This document shows, one piece after another, positions 25,328 through 35,012 of a stretch of DNA of 64,000 nt. Origin of the DNA: Massilia sp. KIM. GTDB taxonomy: Bacteria; Pseudomonadota; Gammaproteobacteria; Burkholderiales; Burkholderiaceae_D. The notes under the pieces were generated by a model. That model had not been told where the DNA came from, did no database searches, and was given only the letters and a program-made list of their open reading frames with translations. The translations under genes and the position numbers were made by a program. The stretch covers positions 62,001 through 126,000 of the forward strand of contig NZ_MVAD01000002.1 in NCBI RefSeq assembly GCF_002007115.1. The letters run 5' to 3'. Within the stretch, counting starts at the first letter, position 1; every line of letters begins with the position of its first letter.

Positions 25328-26944
25328 ATGTGGAAACGGATCCTGGCGGCGGCCCTGCTGGCCGCCGCGACCGCGGCGGCGGCGCAGCCGGTCGAGCCCA
25401 GCGCGCAGCAGTGGCGCGAGGACTTGCGGGTGCTGGCCGAGCAGATGCCGGCGCGCCATCGCAACCTGTATCACACGATCACGCGCGAACAGTTCGCCGA
25501 CGCGGTGGCGCGGCTCGACGCCCGCATCGGCACGCTGCCGCGCCACCATGTCATCGTCGAGATGGCGCGCATCGCCGCCATGGTCGGCGACGGCCATACC
25601 AACATCGCGCCGACGCGCGACCCGCGCATCGGCTTTCACGCCTTTCCGCTGGCGCTCTACTTCTTCGAGGACGGCTTGTACGTGCGCGCGGCGGCCGAGC
25701 GCCACCGCGCGCTGGTGGGGGCCAAGGTGGTCGGCATCGGTCCGCTGTCGACCGCCCAGGCCTACGCGGCGGTGCGCGAGATCGTCGGCCGCGACAACGA
25801 ACAGAACGCGCTGTTCTTCGCGCCTCACCTGCTGGTGATGCCCGAGGTGCTGGACGCCCTCGGCATGGGCGCGGGGCCGGGCAAGGCGCGCTTCGTGTTC
25901 GAACAGGATGGCCGGCGCCGCACGGTCGAACTCGACCAGGCGCTGCCGGCCCCGATGATGCCGCCCGATACCGACCTGAGTTTCATGCCGCGTCCCGGCT
26001 GGGTCGACGCGCGCGCGGCCACGCCCCTGTGGCTGCGTGACGCCCACAGCAAGTTCCGCCTGGAGCACCTGGAGGGCGGCAAGACCTTGTACGTCCAGCT
26101 CAACCAGGTGGGCGACGAGAAGGACGAGACCCTGGCCGGGTTCGCGCGCCGCATCGAAGCCGCGGTGGAGGCGCGCAAGCCGGACAAGCTGGTGCTCGAC
26201 CTGCGCCTCGACCGCGGCGGCAACGGCGCCCTGGTGCCGCCGCTGATCGCGAGCCTGGTGCGCGCCACCCCGCCCGGCGGACCGGCCCTGTTCGCCATCA
26301 CCGGCCGCGCCACCTTTTCGGCCGCGCAATTCGTGGTCAACGACCTGGAACGCTATACCGGTGCGGTGCTGGTGGGCGAGCCGACCGGCGGCAAGGCCAA
26401 TTCGTACAGCGATTCGCGCAAGATCATGCTGCCCCACAGCGGCATCACGGTGAGGGTCTCCACCGTGTGGTGGCAGGTGGACGAGCGCGACCGGCGCGAG
26501 TGGTCGGCGCCCGCCGTCTCGGTCGCCTACCGCTTCGACGATTACCGGCGCGGAATCGACCCGGCGCTGGCGGCGATCGCCGCCTACCGTCCGGCGCCGC
26601 CGCTGGCCGAGCTGCTGGCGCAGGCGGACACGCCGGCCGCGGTGCGCGCGGCCTATGCAGGCTGGCGCGGTCAGGCGCTCAACCGCTACGCCGACGCCCA
26701 GGACGCCTTCCACCAGGCCGGCCACCGCCTGCTCGGGCAGGGCCGTGCGGAGGCGGCGCTGGCGGTATTCGAGCTGTGGACGCAAGCGCATCCCGAGGTG
26801 GGCTGGGGCTACGAAGGGCAGGGCGCGGCCTGGCTGGCCATCGGTGAGCGCGAGCGCGCCATTGCCGCCTACCGGCGCGCCTTGCGGCTCGCGCCCAGCT
26901 CGGGCGCGGCGGCCGACGCGCTGCTCAAGCTGGAGGCGCGCTGA
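25328..26944 (+). CDS. Exported S41-family-like serine hydrolase with C-terminal TPR
   Basis: A 538-residue protein with a signal peptide (MWKRILAAALLAAATAAAA, cleavage after AAAQ region). Residues about 30-120 form a helical cap-like region with GDGHTN, typical of tail-specific protease relatives. The S41 core follows: LVLDLRLDRGGNGALVPPL and the nucleophile motif TFSAAQ near residue 330, then GEPTGGKANSYSD. No PDZ domain is evident. The last 90 residues look like tetratricopeptide repeats (GRAEAALAVFELWTQAHPEV, ERERAIAAYRRALRLAPSSG). A periplasmic peptidase role is likely, substrate unknown. GGGAGG precedes the ATG. Confidence 0.85.
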   Translation: MWKRILAAALLAAATAAAAQPVEPSAQQWREDLRVLAEQMPARHRNLYHTITREQFADAVARLDARIGTLPRHHVIVEMARIAAMVGDGHTNIAPTRDPRIGFHAFPLALYFFEDGLYVRAAAERHRALVGAKVVGIGPLSTAQAYAAVREIVGRDNEQNALFFAPHLLVMPEVLDALGMGAGPGKARFVFEQDGRRRTVELDQALPAPMMPPDTDLSFMPRPGWVDARAATPLWLRDAHSKFRLEHLEGGKTLYVQLNQVGDEKDETLAGFARRIEAAVEARKPDKLVLDLRLDRGGNGALVPPLIASLVRATPPGGPALFAITGRATFSAAQFVVNDLERYTGAVLVGEPTGGKANSYSDSRKIMLPHSGITVRVSTVWWQVDERDRREWSAPAVSVAYRFDDYRRGIDPALAAIAAYRPAPPLAELLAQADTPAAVRAAYAGWRGQALNRYADAQDAFHQAGHRLLGQGRAEAALAVFELWTQAHPEVGWGYEGQGAAWLAIGERERAIAAYRRALRLAPSSGAAADALLKLEAR

Positions 26945-26995
26945 GGCCGATGCCGCCGGCGCACCGCCGGGCCGGCAAGGGACGGACGTAAAACC

Positions 26996-27237
26996 AGGGT
27001 CGGAGTCGAATTCTTTGACAACTTTGAGGAATTGCCCAAAAAGTCGACTCCGACCCTAGTTTTTTTCTTCTTTACAGAAAAATTGGCAGCGCTTGGATGT
27101 GAGCTCCCTCAACCTGGGTTTACTTGCACTGACGGCCCGTTGTGCATTGGCGAGCTCGAGGGGCCAAAAATAAATAGGGTCGGAGTCGACTTTTTGGGCA
27201 ATTCCTCAAAGTTGTCAAAGAATTCGACTCCGACCCT
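26996..27237. repeat. Composite repeat element A: two inverted 62-bp units around a 118-bp spacer
   Basis: Unit 1 (26996-27057) and unit 2 (27176-27237) are exact reverse complements over 62 bp. Each unit begins AGGGTCGGAGTCGA and ends with its complement, a 14-bp terminal inverted repeat. The 118-bp spacer ends AAAAATAAAT. A related composite with the same unit and spacer lengths is at 56047-56288. The hairpin of unit 1 is followed by TAGTTTTTTT on the plus strand and that of unit 2 by ATTTATTTTT on the minus strand, so the element can act as back-to-back terminators between the convergent genes that flank it. Confidence 0.9.
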
Positions 27238-27270
27238 ATTTTGTGGGGGCGCAGGTGCTGGTGTGGAGAA

Positions 27271-27307
27271 GTAAGAAAGCCACGCGGTCCGGGAGGACGG
27301 CGTGGCT
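27271..27307 (-). terminator. Terminator-like hairpin after the S46 peptidase gene
   Basis: On the minus strand AGCCACGC (complement of 27300-27307) pairs with GCGTGGCT (complement of 27278-27285) and is followed by TTCTTAC. The U tract is poor, so this is a weak call. Confidence 0.5.
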
Positions 27308-27343
27308 CGGGATGGCGGGCGCCGTGGGCGCCCCGGGGCGCGC

Positions 27344-29503
<2,160 letters not shown>

Positions 29504-29629
29504 GCGCGTCTGTCTTGGGTGGAAGGGAACACTCGGGCTCGAGCATCCGAGAGTATCCGTAATCCAAGGACGCGTCGTCAACCGATATTTCTGCTGCGCA
29601 CGCCGGGCTTTTCCTGTGGAAACACGTCT

Positions 29630-30907
29630 TTACAGCTGCTTGCCGACCAGGGACACCAGCCAGGTGCTGAGGCGCTGCCACCAGGGCCGCTTGGCGAACT
29701 TCTGTGGCGTCACCGGGGTGGCGCGCACCCAGTCGGCCTCGAACAGTTCGACGTGGCGGCGCGCGAACTCCTCGTCCATCACGTTGAGGTTGGCCTCGTC
29801 GTTGATGCTGAAGGAGCGGTTGTCGAAATTGGTCGAGCCCACCGAGACCAGCAGCGAATCGACGACCAGGCATTTAACGTGGTACATGGTCGGATCGTAT
29901 TCCGAGATCTGGACCCCGGCCGCCAGCAGTTCCGGCCAGCGCTCGCGCGAAGCGGCCTTGACCAGGTCGGAGTCGATGATCTTGCCCGGCGTAATGAGGC
30001 GCACGCGCACGCCGCGCTTGGCGGCCGCGATCAGGGTCTTGATGGTGAGGTCGTCCGGCACGAAGTAGGAGGCCGAGAGGTCGATGGTCTTGCGCGCCGC
30101 CGTGATCGCCATCAGGTACATCAGGTGCATCGATTCGCTGCCGCCGGTCGGCGAGCTGGAGAACATCTGGGCGGGCTTGTCGCCTGCTGGCGCGAGGGCC
30201 GGGAAGTATTCGGGACCGTCGAGCACCATGCCGGTGGCCTTGGTCCAGTTGTCGATGAACACGGCCTGGATCTGGCCCACCACCGGGCCCTCGACGCGAT
30301 AGTGGTTGTCGCGCCAGTGCTCCTCGTCCTGGGCGTTGCCGCGCCACTGGTCGGCGATGCCGACCCCGCCCGTGAAGCCGATCTTGCCGTCGATCACGAG
30401 CAGCTTGCGGTGGGTGCGGTTGTTCAGGCGCGCCAGCTTCCACCACACCGGCTTGTGGTAGCGCTGCACCTGCACGCCGGCGTCCTTCATTTCCTGCAGC
30501 AATTCGTTGTCCATCTTGATGCTGCCCATGAAGTCGAGCATCAGGTGGACCTTCACTCCGGCACGGGCGCGTTCCGACAAGGCCTTGGAGAATTCCTTGC
30601 CGATCGATTCGGACCAGTAGATATAGGTTTCGAAGGTGATCGTCTCGCGGGCCGCGCGGATCGCCTCCAGCATGGCGGGGAAGATCTGGTCGCCATTGAC
30701 CAGGACCTCGACCTTGTTGCCTTCGAGGATAGGGGGCCCGAGCAGGACGCCGAGCGAGCGGCGGAACTGCGGGTCGTGGGTATCGTATTGGCGCGTGAGC
30801 TGGCGTTCGATCTGCTTTTCGCTCGGCATGAAATTCAATGCGAGGAAGCCGACGATCAGCGTCACGACGCAGGTGATCAAAGCCGTCCAGAACATTTTCG
30901 AACTCAT
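29630..30907 (-). CDS. cls: Cardiolipin synthase (phospholipase D family)
   Basis: A 425-residue membrane-anchored enzyme with two PLD motifs. One N-terminal membrane segment (FWTALITCVVTLIVGFLALNF) is followed by the first HKD motif, HRKLLVIDGKIGFTGG (from H166), and the second, YHVKCLVVDSLLVSVGSTNFDNRS trimmed here as YHVKCLVVD near residue 345. The family condenses phospholipid head groups to form cardiolipin. E. coli ClsA has two N-terminal spans; the single one here is closer to ClsB/ClsC-like or short ClsA forms, so the subclass is open. It lies between the S46 peptidase and a GlsB-type gene on the same strand. Confidence 0.9.
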   Translation of the reverse strand: MSSKMFWTALITCVVTLIVGFLALNFMPSEKQIERQLTRQYDTHDPQFRRSLGVLLGPPILEGNKVEVLVNGDQIFPAMLEAIRAARETITFETYIYWSESIGKEFSKALSERARAGVKVHLMLDFMGSIKMDNELLQEMKDAGVQVQRYHKPVWWKLARLNNRTHRKLLVIDGKIGFTGGVGIADQWRGNAQDEEHWRDNHYRVEGPVVGQIQAVFIDNWTKATGMVLDGPEYFPALAPAGDKPAQMFSSSPTGGSESMHLMYLMAITAARKTIDLSASYFVPDDLTIKTLIAAAKRGVRVRLITPGKIIDSDLVKAASRERWPELLAAGVQISEYDPTMYHVKCLVVDSLLVSVGSTNFDNRSFSINDEANLNVMDEEFARRHVELFEADWVRATPVTPQKFAKRPWWQRLSTWLVSLVGKQL

Positions 30908-30925
30908 CAGTCAGTGCTCAGGGAC

Positions 30926-30953
30926 AAAAAAACCAACGCGCACGGCGTTGGTT
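30926..30953 (-). terminator. Terminator of the GlsB-type gene
   Basis: On the minus strand AACCAACGC pairs with GCGTTGGTT (30931-30939 and 30945-30953), followed by a long T run into 30926. It separates the small stress gene from cls. Confidence 0.85.
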
Positions 30954-30979
30954 TTATAAGGGGCTACTCACTAGTCTTA

Positions 30980-31249
30980 TTAGCGTACACGGCCGCGGCG
31001 CAGCAGGTTCACGATGGCCAGCAGGATGACGGCGCCCAGGAACGAAACCAGGAGCGACGACACGCTGAAGTCATCCGAGTTGATGGTGCCCGAGCCAAAC
31101 AGCGGCGAGAGCAGCCAGCCACCCAGGAAGGCGCCAACGATACCAACGACCACGTTGAGAATGATGCCCTGCTCTGCGTCGGTCTTCATGACCATGCTGG
31201 CAAGCCAGCCCAAGATACCACCGACGACGATCCAGATGATGAATAACAT
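30980..31249 (-). CDS. GlsB/YeaQ/YmgE-family stress-response membrane protein
   Basis: An 89-residue, very hydrophobic protein with three membrane segments: MLFIIWIVVGGILGWLAS, ILNVVVGIVGAFLGGWLLS and SSLLVSFLGAVILLAIVNLL. The pattern matches the transglycosylase-associated / GlsB family, small membrane proteins induced in envelope or general stress; molecular function is unknown. The start at 31249 is fixed by a strong AGGAGG eight bases upstream. The next gene, divergent from it, also encodes a stress-type protein. Confidence 0.92.
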   Translation of the reverse strand: MLFIIWIVVGGILGWLASMVMKTDAEQGIILNVVVGIVGAFLGGWLLSPLFGSGTINSDDFSVSSLLVSFLGAVILLAIVNLLRRGRVR

Positions 31250-31535
31250 GGTGATTCCTCCTCTTAGTGGAAAAACATACCCCAGGCCAATTGATTGCCG
31301 TGGCCATGGGAAAAAGTCTAATGATCCGAGCCCGTCGGGTCGGTGCGGCAACGAACGTTAGATGGCGTTTTCGCAAGGCTGTTCGGCCCTGCTCAAAAAG
31401 CCTGCGGCAGGGTGCGTCAGCGAACAGAAGCATAGGGGTGCGCGGCATAAGGTTCCACTACTTGCAACACCGTTCAGCAAGACCATCTTTGAGCAAGGCT
31501 TCGGCTTCCGATTCCAGACTGAGAAAGGATTCATC
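31250..31535. other. 286-bp divergent intergenic region between two stress-type genes
   Basis: This gap separates the divergent GlsB-type and glycine-zipper genes and must hold both promoters. No consensus -35/-10 pair stands out, suggesting an alternative sigma factor or activator. No gene or repeat was found in it. Confidence 0.5.
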
Positions 31536-33041
31536 ATGAGCAGCTACGATAACAACCAGGACAAGAATTCGCGCATGGTCACCGGCCTGTTCCCTGACCG
31601 CGCCAGCGCCGAGCGCGCCTATGGCTCGGTCGCCGACCGCGGCTACGGCCGCGACGACGTCAACCTGATGATGACGGACAGCACCCGCAAGACCCACTTC
31701 GGCGACACCGACACCGAACTGGGCAGCAAGGCCGCCGAAGGCGCGGGCATCGGCGCCGGCATCGGCGGCACCATCGGCGCGGTGCTGGCCGGCATCGCCG
31801 CAGTCGGCACCACCCTGGTCCTGCCGGGCCTGGGCATCGTGGTCGCAGGTCCCCTGGCGGCCGCACTGGCGGGCGCCGGCGCGGGCGGCATCACCGGTGG
31901 CCTGATCGGCGCGCTGATCGGCGCCGGCATCCCGGAAGACCGCGCCGCCCATTACGAGGAAGGCATCAAGCAGGGCGGCATCCTGATGGGCGTGCGCGCC
32001 CGTTCGGACGAGGACGCCGCCCACTTCGAGCGCTCCTTCAAGGAACACGGCGGCTCGCACGTGATCGGTACCGGCCTGGGCGCCGCCGGCGGCGCGGTGC
32101 TGGGCGCCGGCATCGGCGCGGCTGCCGGTCCGGTCGGCATGGCGGCCGGCGCCGCGATCGGCGGCATCGCCGGCGGCATCGCCGGCAAGGGCGCGGCCGA
32201 AGTCGTGAATCCGAAGTCGGGCGACGACCTGGCCGAGCACCACCTGGCCAAGGGCGTGGGCGCCGGCACCGGCGCCGCCCTTGGCGCGGCGGCCGGCACC
32301 GCGGCCGGTCCGATCGGCATGGCGGCGGGCGCCGTGGTGGGTGGCCTGGCGGGCGGCGCTGCCGGCCGCGGCGCGGGCGAAGTGGTGAACCCGAAGTCCG
32401 ACGACGAACTGCGCGACCATAACCTGGCCCAGGGCGTGGGCGCGGGCGGCGGCGCGGCAGCCGGCGCGGCAGCGGGTTCGGTGGCCGGCCCGGTGGGCGC
32501 GGCGGCCGGCGCCGTGATCGGCGGCCTGGCCGGTGGCGCTGCCGGCAAGGGCGTGGGCGAAGTGGCCAACCCGAAGTCGGGCGACGAGCTGCACGACCAT
32601 AACCTGGCCAAGGGCGTGGGCGCGGCGGGCGGCGCAGTGGCCGGCGGCGCGACCATCGGCGCGGCGGTCGGCGGCCCGGTGGGCATGGTGGCCGGGGCCG
32701 GCATCGGCGCGGCCGTGGGCGGCGCCTTGGGCAAGGGCGTGGGCCACATGGTCAACCCGCACGACGAGGACGTCCACTGGCGCAACTCGTACCAGACCCA
32801 GCCGTACTACACCCCGGGCTACACCTATGACGACTATGCGCCGGCCTATGCGCTGGGCTACAACAGCTATGGCAAGTACCCGGGCAACTACGACGCCAAC
32901 GAAAGCCACCTGTCGGGCGAATGGGACCGCGTTAAGGGCAATTCGCGCCTGAGCTGGGAGCAGGCCAAGCAGGCCACCCGCGCCGCCTGGCACAAGGTCG
33001 AGCGCGCCATTCCGGGCGACGCCGACGGCGACGGCCGCTGA
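31536..33041 (+). CDS. YflT-like stress protein with tandem 60-residue glycine-zipper repeats
   Basis: A 501-residue protein. Residues about 12-60 (SRMVTGLFPDRASAERAYGSV onward, shortened) resemble the general-stress protein 17M/YflT domain. Two Gly/Ala-rich hydrophobic blocks follow, then a tandem array with exact 180-bp period: the marker NPKS occurs at residues 225, 285 and 345 and as NPHD at 407. Each 60-residue unit has a glycine-zipper hairpin (such as GPVGMAAGAAIGGIAGGIAG) plus a polar cap ending DDLAEHHLAKGV. The C-terminal 90 residues are Tyr-rich and then helical, with WEQAKQATRAAWHKVE. Membrane insertion or oligomerisation is likely. The strong AAAGGA site supports the start. Confidence 0.8.
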   Translation: MSSYDNNQDKNSRMVTGLFPDRASAERAYGSVADRGYGRDDVNLMMTDSTRKTHFGDTDTELGSKAAEGAGIGAGIGGTIGAVLAGIAAVGTTLVLPGLGIVVAGPLAAALAGAGAGGITGGLIGALIGAGIPEDRAAHYEEGIKQGGILMGVRARSDEDAAHFERSFKEHGGSHVIGTGLGAAGGAVLGAGIGAAAGPVGMAAGAAIGGIAGGIAGKGAAEVVNPKSGDDLAEHHLAKGVGAGTGAALGAAAGTAAGPIGMAAGAVVGGLAGGAAGRGAGEVVNPKSDDELRDHNLAQGVGAGGGAAAGAAAGSVAGPVGAAAGAVIGGLAGGAAGKGVGEVANPKSGDELHDHNLAKGVGAAGGAVAGGATIGAAVGGPVGMVAGAGIGAAVGGALGKGVGHMVNPHDEDVHWRNSYQTQPYYTPGYTYDDYAPAYALGYNSYGKYPGNYDANESHLSGEWDRVKGNSRLSWEQAKQATRAAWHKVERAIPGDADGDGR

Positions 33042-33085
33042 TCGCGAGAGTGGAAGAGGGCGCCCGCGGCGCCTTCAAAAAAACA

Positions 33086-33117
33086 AAAGCCCCACGGCGC
33101 AAGCCGTGGGGCTTTTT
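33086..33117. terminator. Bidirectional terminator between convergent genes
   Basis: A 13-bp perfect stem, AAAGCCCCACGGC (33086-33098) with GCCGTGGGGCTTT (33103-33115), loop GCAA. T runs lie on both sides when read in either direction, so it can end both the repeat-protein gene and the YceI gene. Confidence 0.9.
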
Positions 33118-33132
33118 CCTTGGAGCGGAAGC

Positions 33133-33699
33133 TTACTGCTTGATCGCTTCCACCTGGATCGCCAGCTTCACTTCCGGCGAGAACATCGGCAGGCCCTTGG
33201 TGATGCCGAAGTCGGCGCGGTTGAACTGGCCGGTCACGTCGGCGCCGCAGACTTCGCGCTTGAGCATCGGGTGCTGGATGCACTTGAACTTGTTGATGGT
33301 CAGGGTCAGCGGCTTGGTCACGCCCTTGAGGGTGAATTCGCCATCGACCGAGGCCGGCACATCGCCGTTGAACTTGATCGACTTCGACTTGAAGGTCGCG
33401 GTCGGGAACTTGGCCGCGTCGAAGATGTCATCCGCCTTGGCGTGCTCGTTCATCTTGTCGTGACCGAAATCGATGCTGTTGATGTCGACCGTGATGTCGA
33501 GCGAGCCGGTCTTCTTGGCGCGGTCCAGGACGATCGTGCCGTCGCTGCTGTTGAACTTGCCGCGCCATACCGAGATGCCCATGTGATCGGCTTCGAAGCT
33601 CGGATACGTGTGGTTCTTTTCGATCTTGTAGGTATCGGCCGCGAATGCGGTGGTGGCGGCAAGTGCAGCCAGTGCTGCGACGATGTGCTTGATTTTCAT
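33133..33699 (-). CDS. YceI-family periplasmic lipid-binding protein
   Basis: A 188-residue exported protein with signal peptide MKIKHIVAALAALAATTAFA and the YceI lipocalin-like barrel: YKIEKNHTYPSFEADHMG, GSLDITVDINSIDFG, FKSKSIKFNGD, GEFTLKGVTKPLTLTI. Members bind long isoprenoid chains in a hydrophobic tunnel, and this group is often linked to quinone-related or stress functions. The extra CIQHPMLKREVCGAD contains two cysteines that may form a disulfide. It is the last gene of a minus-strand set with a second YceI protein and a cytochrome b561. The ATG at 33699 is preferred over an upstream TTG. Confidence 0.92.
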   Translation of the reverse strand: MKIKHIVAALAALAATTAFAADTYKIEKNHTYPSFEADHMGISVWRGKFNSSDGTIVLDRAKKTGSLDITVDINSIDFGHDKMNEHAKADDIFDAAKFPTATFKSKSIKFNGDVPASVDGEFTLKGVTKPLTLTINKFKCIQHPMLKREVCGADVTGQFNRADFGITKGLPMFSPEVKLAIQVEAIKQ

Positions 33700-33723
33700 C
33701 TGCAAAATCCCTTGTTGAGGTGA

Positions 33724-34275
33724 TTACGGAGCCGCGCTGACGCGGAATTTGATGACGACTTCATCGGCGACCATGCTGGTGTCCTTCCACTCGCCTTCGC
33801 CAATATTGAAGGCCAGGCGCCGGATTGGCAACTGGCCCTCAAACACTTGCTTGCCGCCTTCGGTCTTGGTGCTGAGCGGGAAGCTCACGTTGGCGGCCTT
33901 GCCCTTGATGGTGAGGGTGCCTGCGACCGTGAGCTTGCCGGCGCCGGCCGGGGTGATCGAGGTCGACACGAAGCTCGCTTTCGGGAACTGGGCCGAATTG
34001 AACCACTCCTTCTTGGCGACTTCCTTGTTCATGTCCGCGTCGCCCAGGTCCAGGCTGGCGGTCTGGATCTCGACGCTGGCCTTGGACGCGGCCGGCTTGG
34101 CGGCGTCATAGTCGATCTGGGCGCTGAAGTTCTTGAACTTCGCTTCGACCGGCACGTTCATCTGCTTGAACACGGCCGACACGCTGCTCCTGGCGGGATC
34201 GGTCTTGAGCGGGGCGGCGCCGGCGAGGGCGCTGGCCAAGAGGGTGCCCAGCAACAGGGCCTTCATGGGTTTCAT
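33724..34275 (-). CDS. YceI-family periplasmic protein, second copy
   Basis: A 183-residue YceI protein with signal peptide MKPMKALLLGTLLASALAGA. It keeps the family layout (SSVSAVFKQMNVPVEAKF, FSAQIDYD, VEIQTASLDLGD, GTLTIKGKAANVSFPL) but is clearly diverged from its neighbour and lacks the cysteine pair. Its ATG overlaps the stop codon of the cytochrome b561 gene by four bases (ATGA), with AGGAG just upstream, so the two are translated together. Pairing of YceI with a b561-type cytochrome is a recurrent arrangement and suggests an isoprenoid-quinone link, which is inference. Confidence 0.92.
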   Translation of the reverse strand: MKPMKALLLGTLLASALAGAAPLKTDPARSSVSAVFKQMNVPVEAKFKNFSAQIDYDAAKPAASKASVEIQTASLDLGDADMNKEVAKKEWFNSAQFPKASFVSTSITPAGAGKLTVAGTLTIKGKAANVSFPLSTKTEGGKQVFEGQLPIRRLAFNIGEGEWKDTSMVADEVVIKFRVSAAP

Positions 34276-34823
34276 CGTTTCTCCTGAGTGGAAGAGGAAA
34301 AGGGAAGCATGCGCGCCATCACGCCGTCGCGGTCGACCAGCAGGTGCTTGAAGGCGGCCGCCACGTGCACGCCGACCAAGCCGGCGAGCAGCATGTTGAG
34401 CCAGTAGTGGACGCCCTTCAGGAGGTCCTTGAGGGCGGGATCGGGATCGATCAGCACGGGCAGGGGGATCATCCCGAAATAGACCACCGGCACGTTGGCG
34501 GCGAGGCTGTAGAAATAGCCCGACAGCGGCACGGCGAACATCAGGATGTAGAGCAGCCAGTGCAGGCCGTGGGCGGCGCCGCGCTGCCAGGCCGGCATCT
34601 CGTCGGCGTATTCGGGCGGGTGCTTGAACAGGCGCCACAGCAGGCGCAGGGCGGCCAGGGCCAGCACGGTCACGCCGGCCCATTTGTGCCAGGAATAGTA
34701 CTTCAGCTTGGTCGGCGTCAGGCCGGGGATCTCGGTCATGACCAGGCCGAGCGTGAAGGCGCCGATGATCAGGATGGCGATCAGCCAGTGCAGGGCGATG
34801 GCGGTGTTGGTGTAACGAGGCAT
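34272..34823 (-). CDS. Cytochrome b561 family protein
   Basis: A 183-residue integral membrane dihaem-type cytochrome with four spans. Likely haem-ligating histidines are in NTAIALHWLIAIL (first span), YYSWHKWAGVTV, HGLHWLLYILMF and VHYWLNMLLAGLVGVHVAAA. Such proteins pass electrons between quinol and periplasmic acceptors; the E. coli CybB protein can use ubiquinol and reduce superoxide. It is the first gene of a three-gene minus-strand unit with two YceI proteins. Confidence 0.93.
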   Translation of the reverse strand: MPRYTNTAIALHWLIAILIIGAFTLGLVMTEIPGLTPTKLKYYSWHKWAGVTVLALAALRLLWRLFKHPPEYADEMPAWQRGAAHGLHWLLYILMFAVPLSGYFYSLAANVPVVYFGMIPLPVLIDPDPALKDLLKGVHYWLNMLLAGLVGVHVAAAFKHLLVDRDGVMARMLPFSSSTQEKR

Positions 34824-35012
34824 GATGTTTCTTACAGGAAATTCGTTCGTGTTAGAACCAACTATAGCAAAAAACGTCTTGACGTGCTGACGAGCCCATT
34901 TTTTTGCTGAAACACACTAGCACGGTATTGCACAGTGTGCACGATTCGGCCACTCAGAATGTAAAATCGGCTACAACGCGAAGAATTACAAATTACCGGG
35001 CGCAACTAAACC
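34824..35012. other. 189-bp divergent region between cytochrome b561 and the TonB receptor
   Basis: An AT-richer region that should contain both promoters. TAAAAT at 34962-34967 may be the receptor -10 box and TATAGT (complement of 34862-34867) the b561 -10 box. A short palindrome GCACAGTGTGC lies at 34930-34940. No Fur-like box stands out. Confidence 0.4.

Larger units (their letters stand above)
26945..27343. other. 399-bp convergent intergenic region
   Basis: The region between the S41-type gene and the S46 peptidase gene is filled almost entirely by composite repeat A, followed by a separate hairpin near the S46 gene end. No additional gene is supported. Confidence 0.7.

Noticed and set aside
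26996-27237. Composite repeat as a complete insertion sequence
   Set aside because: No transposase-coding capacity in 242 bp; it is at most a nonautonomous element.
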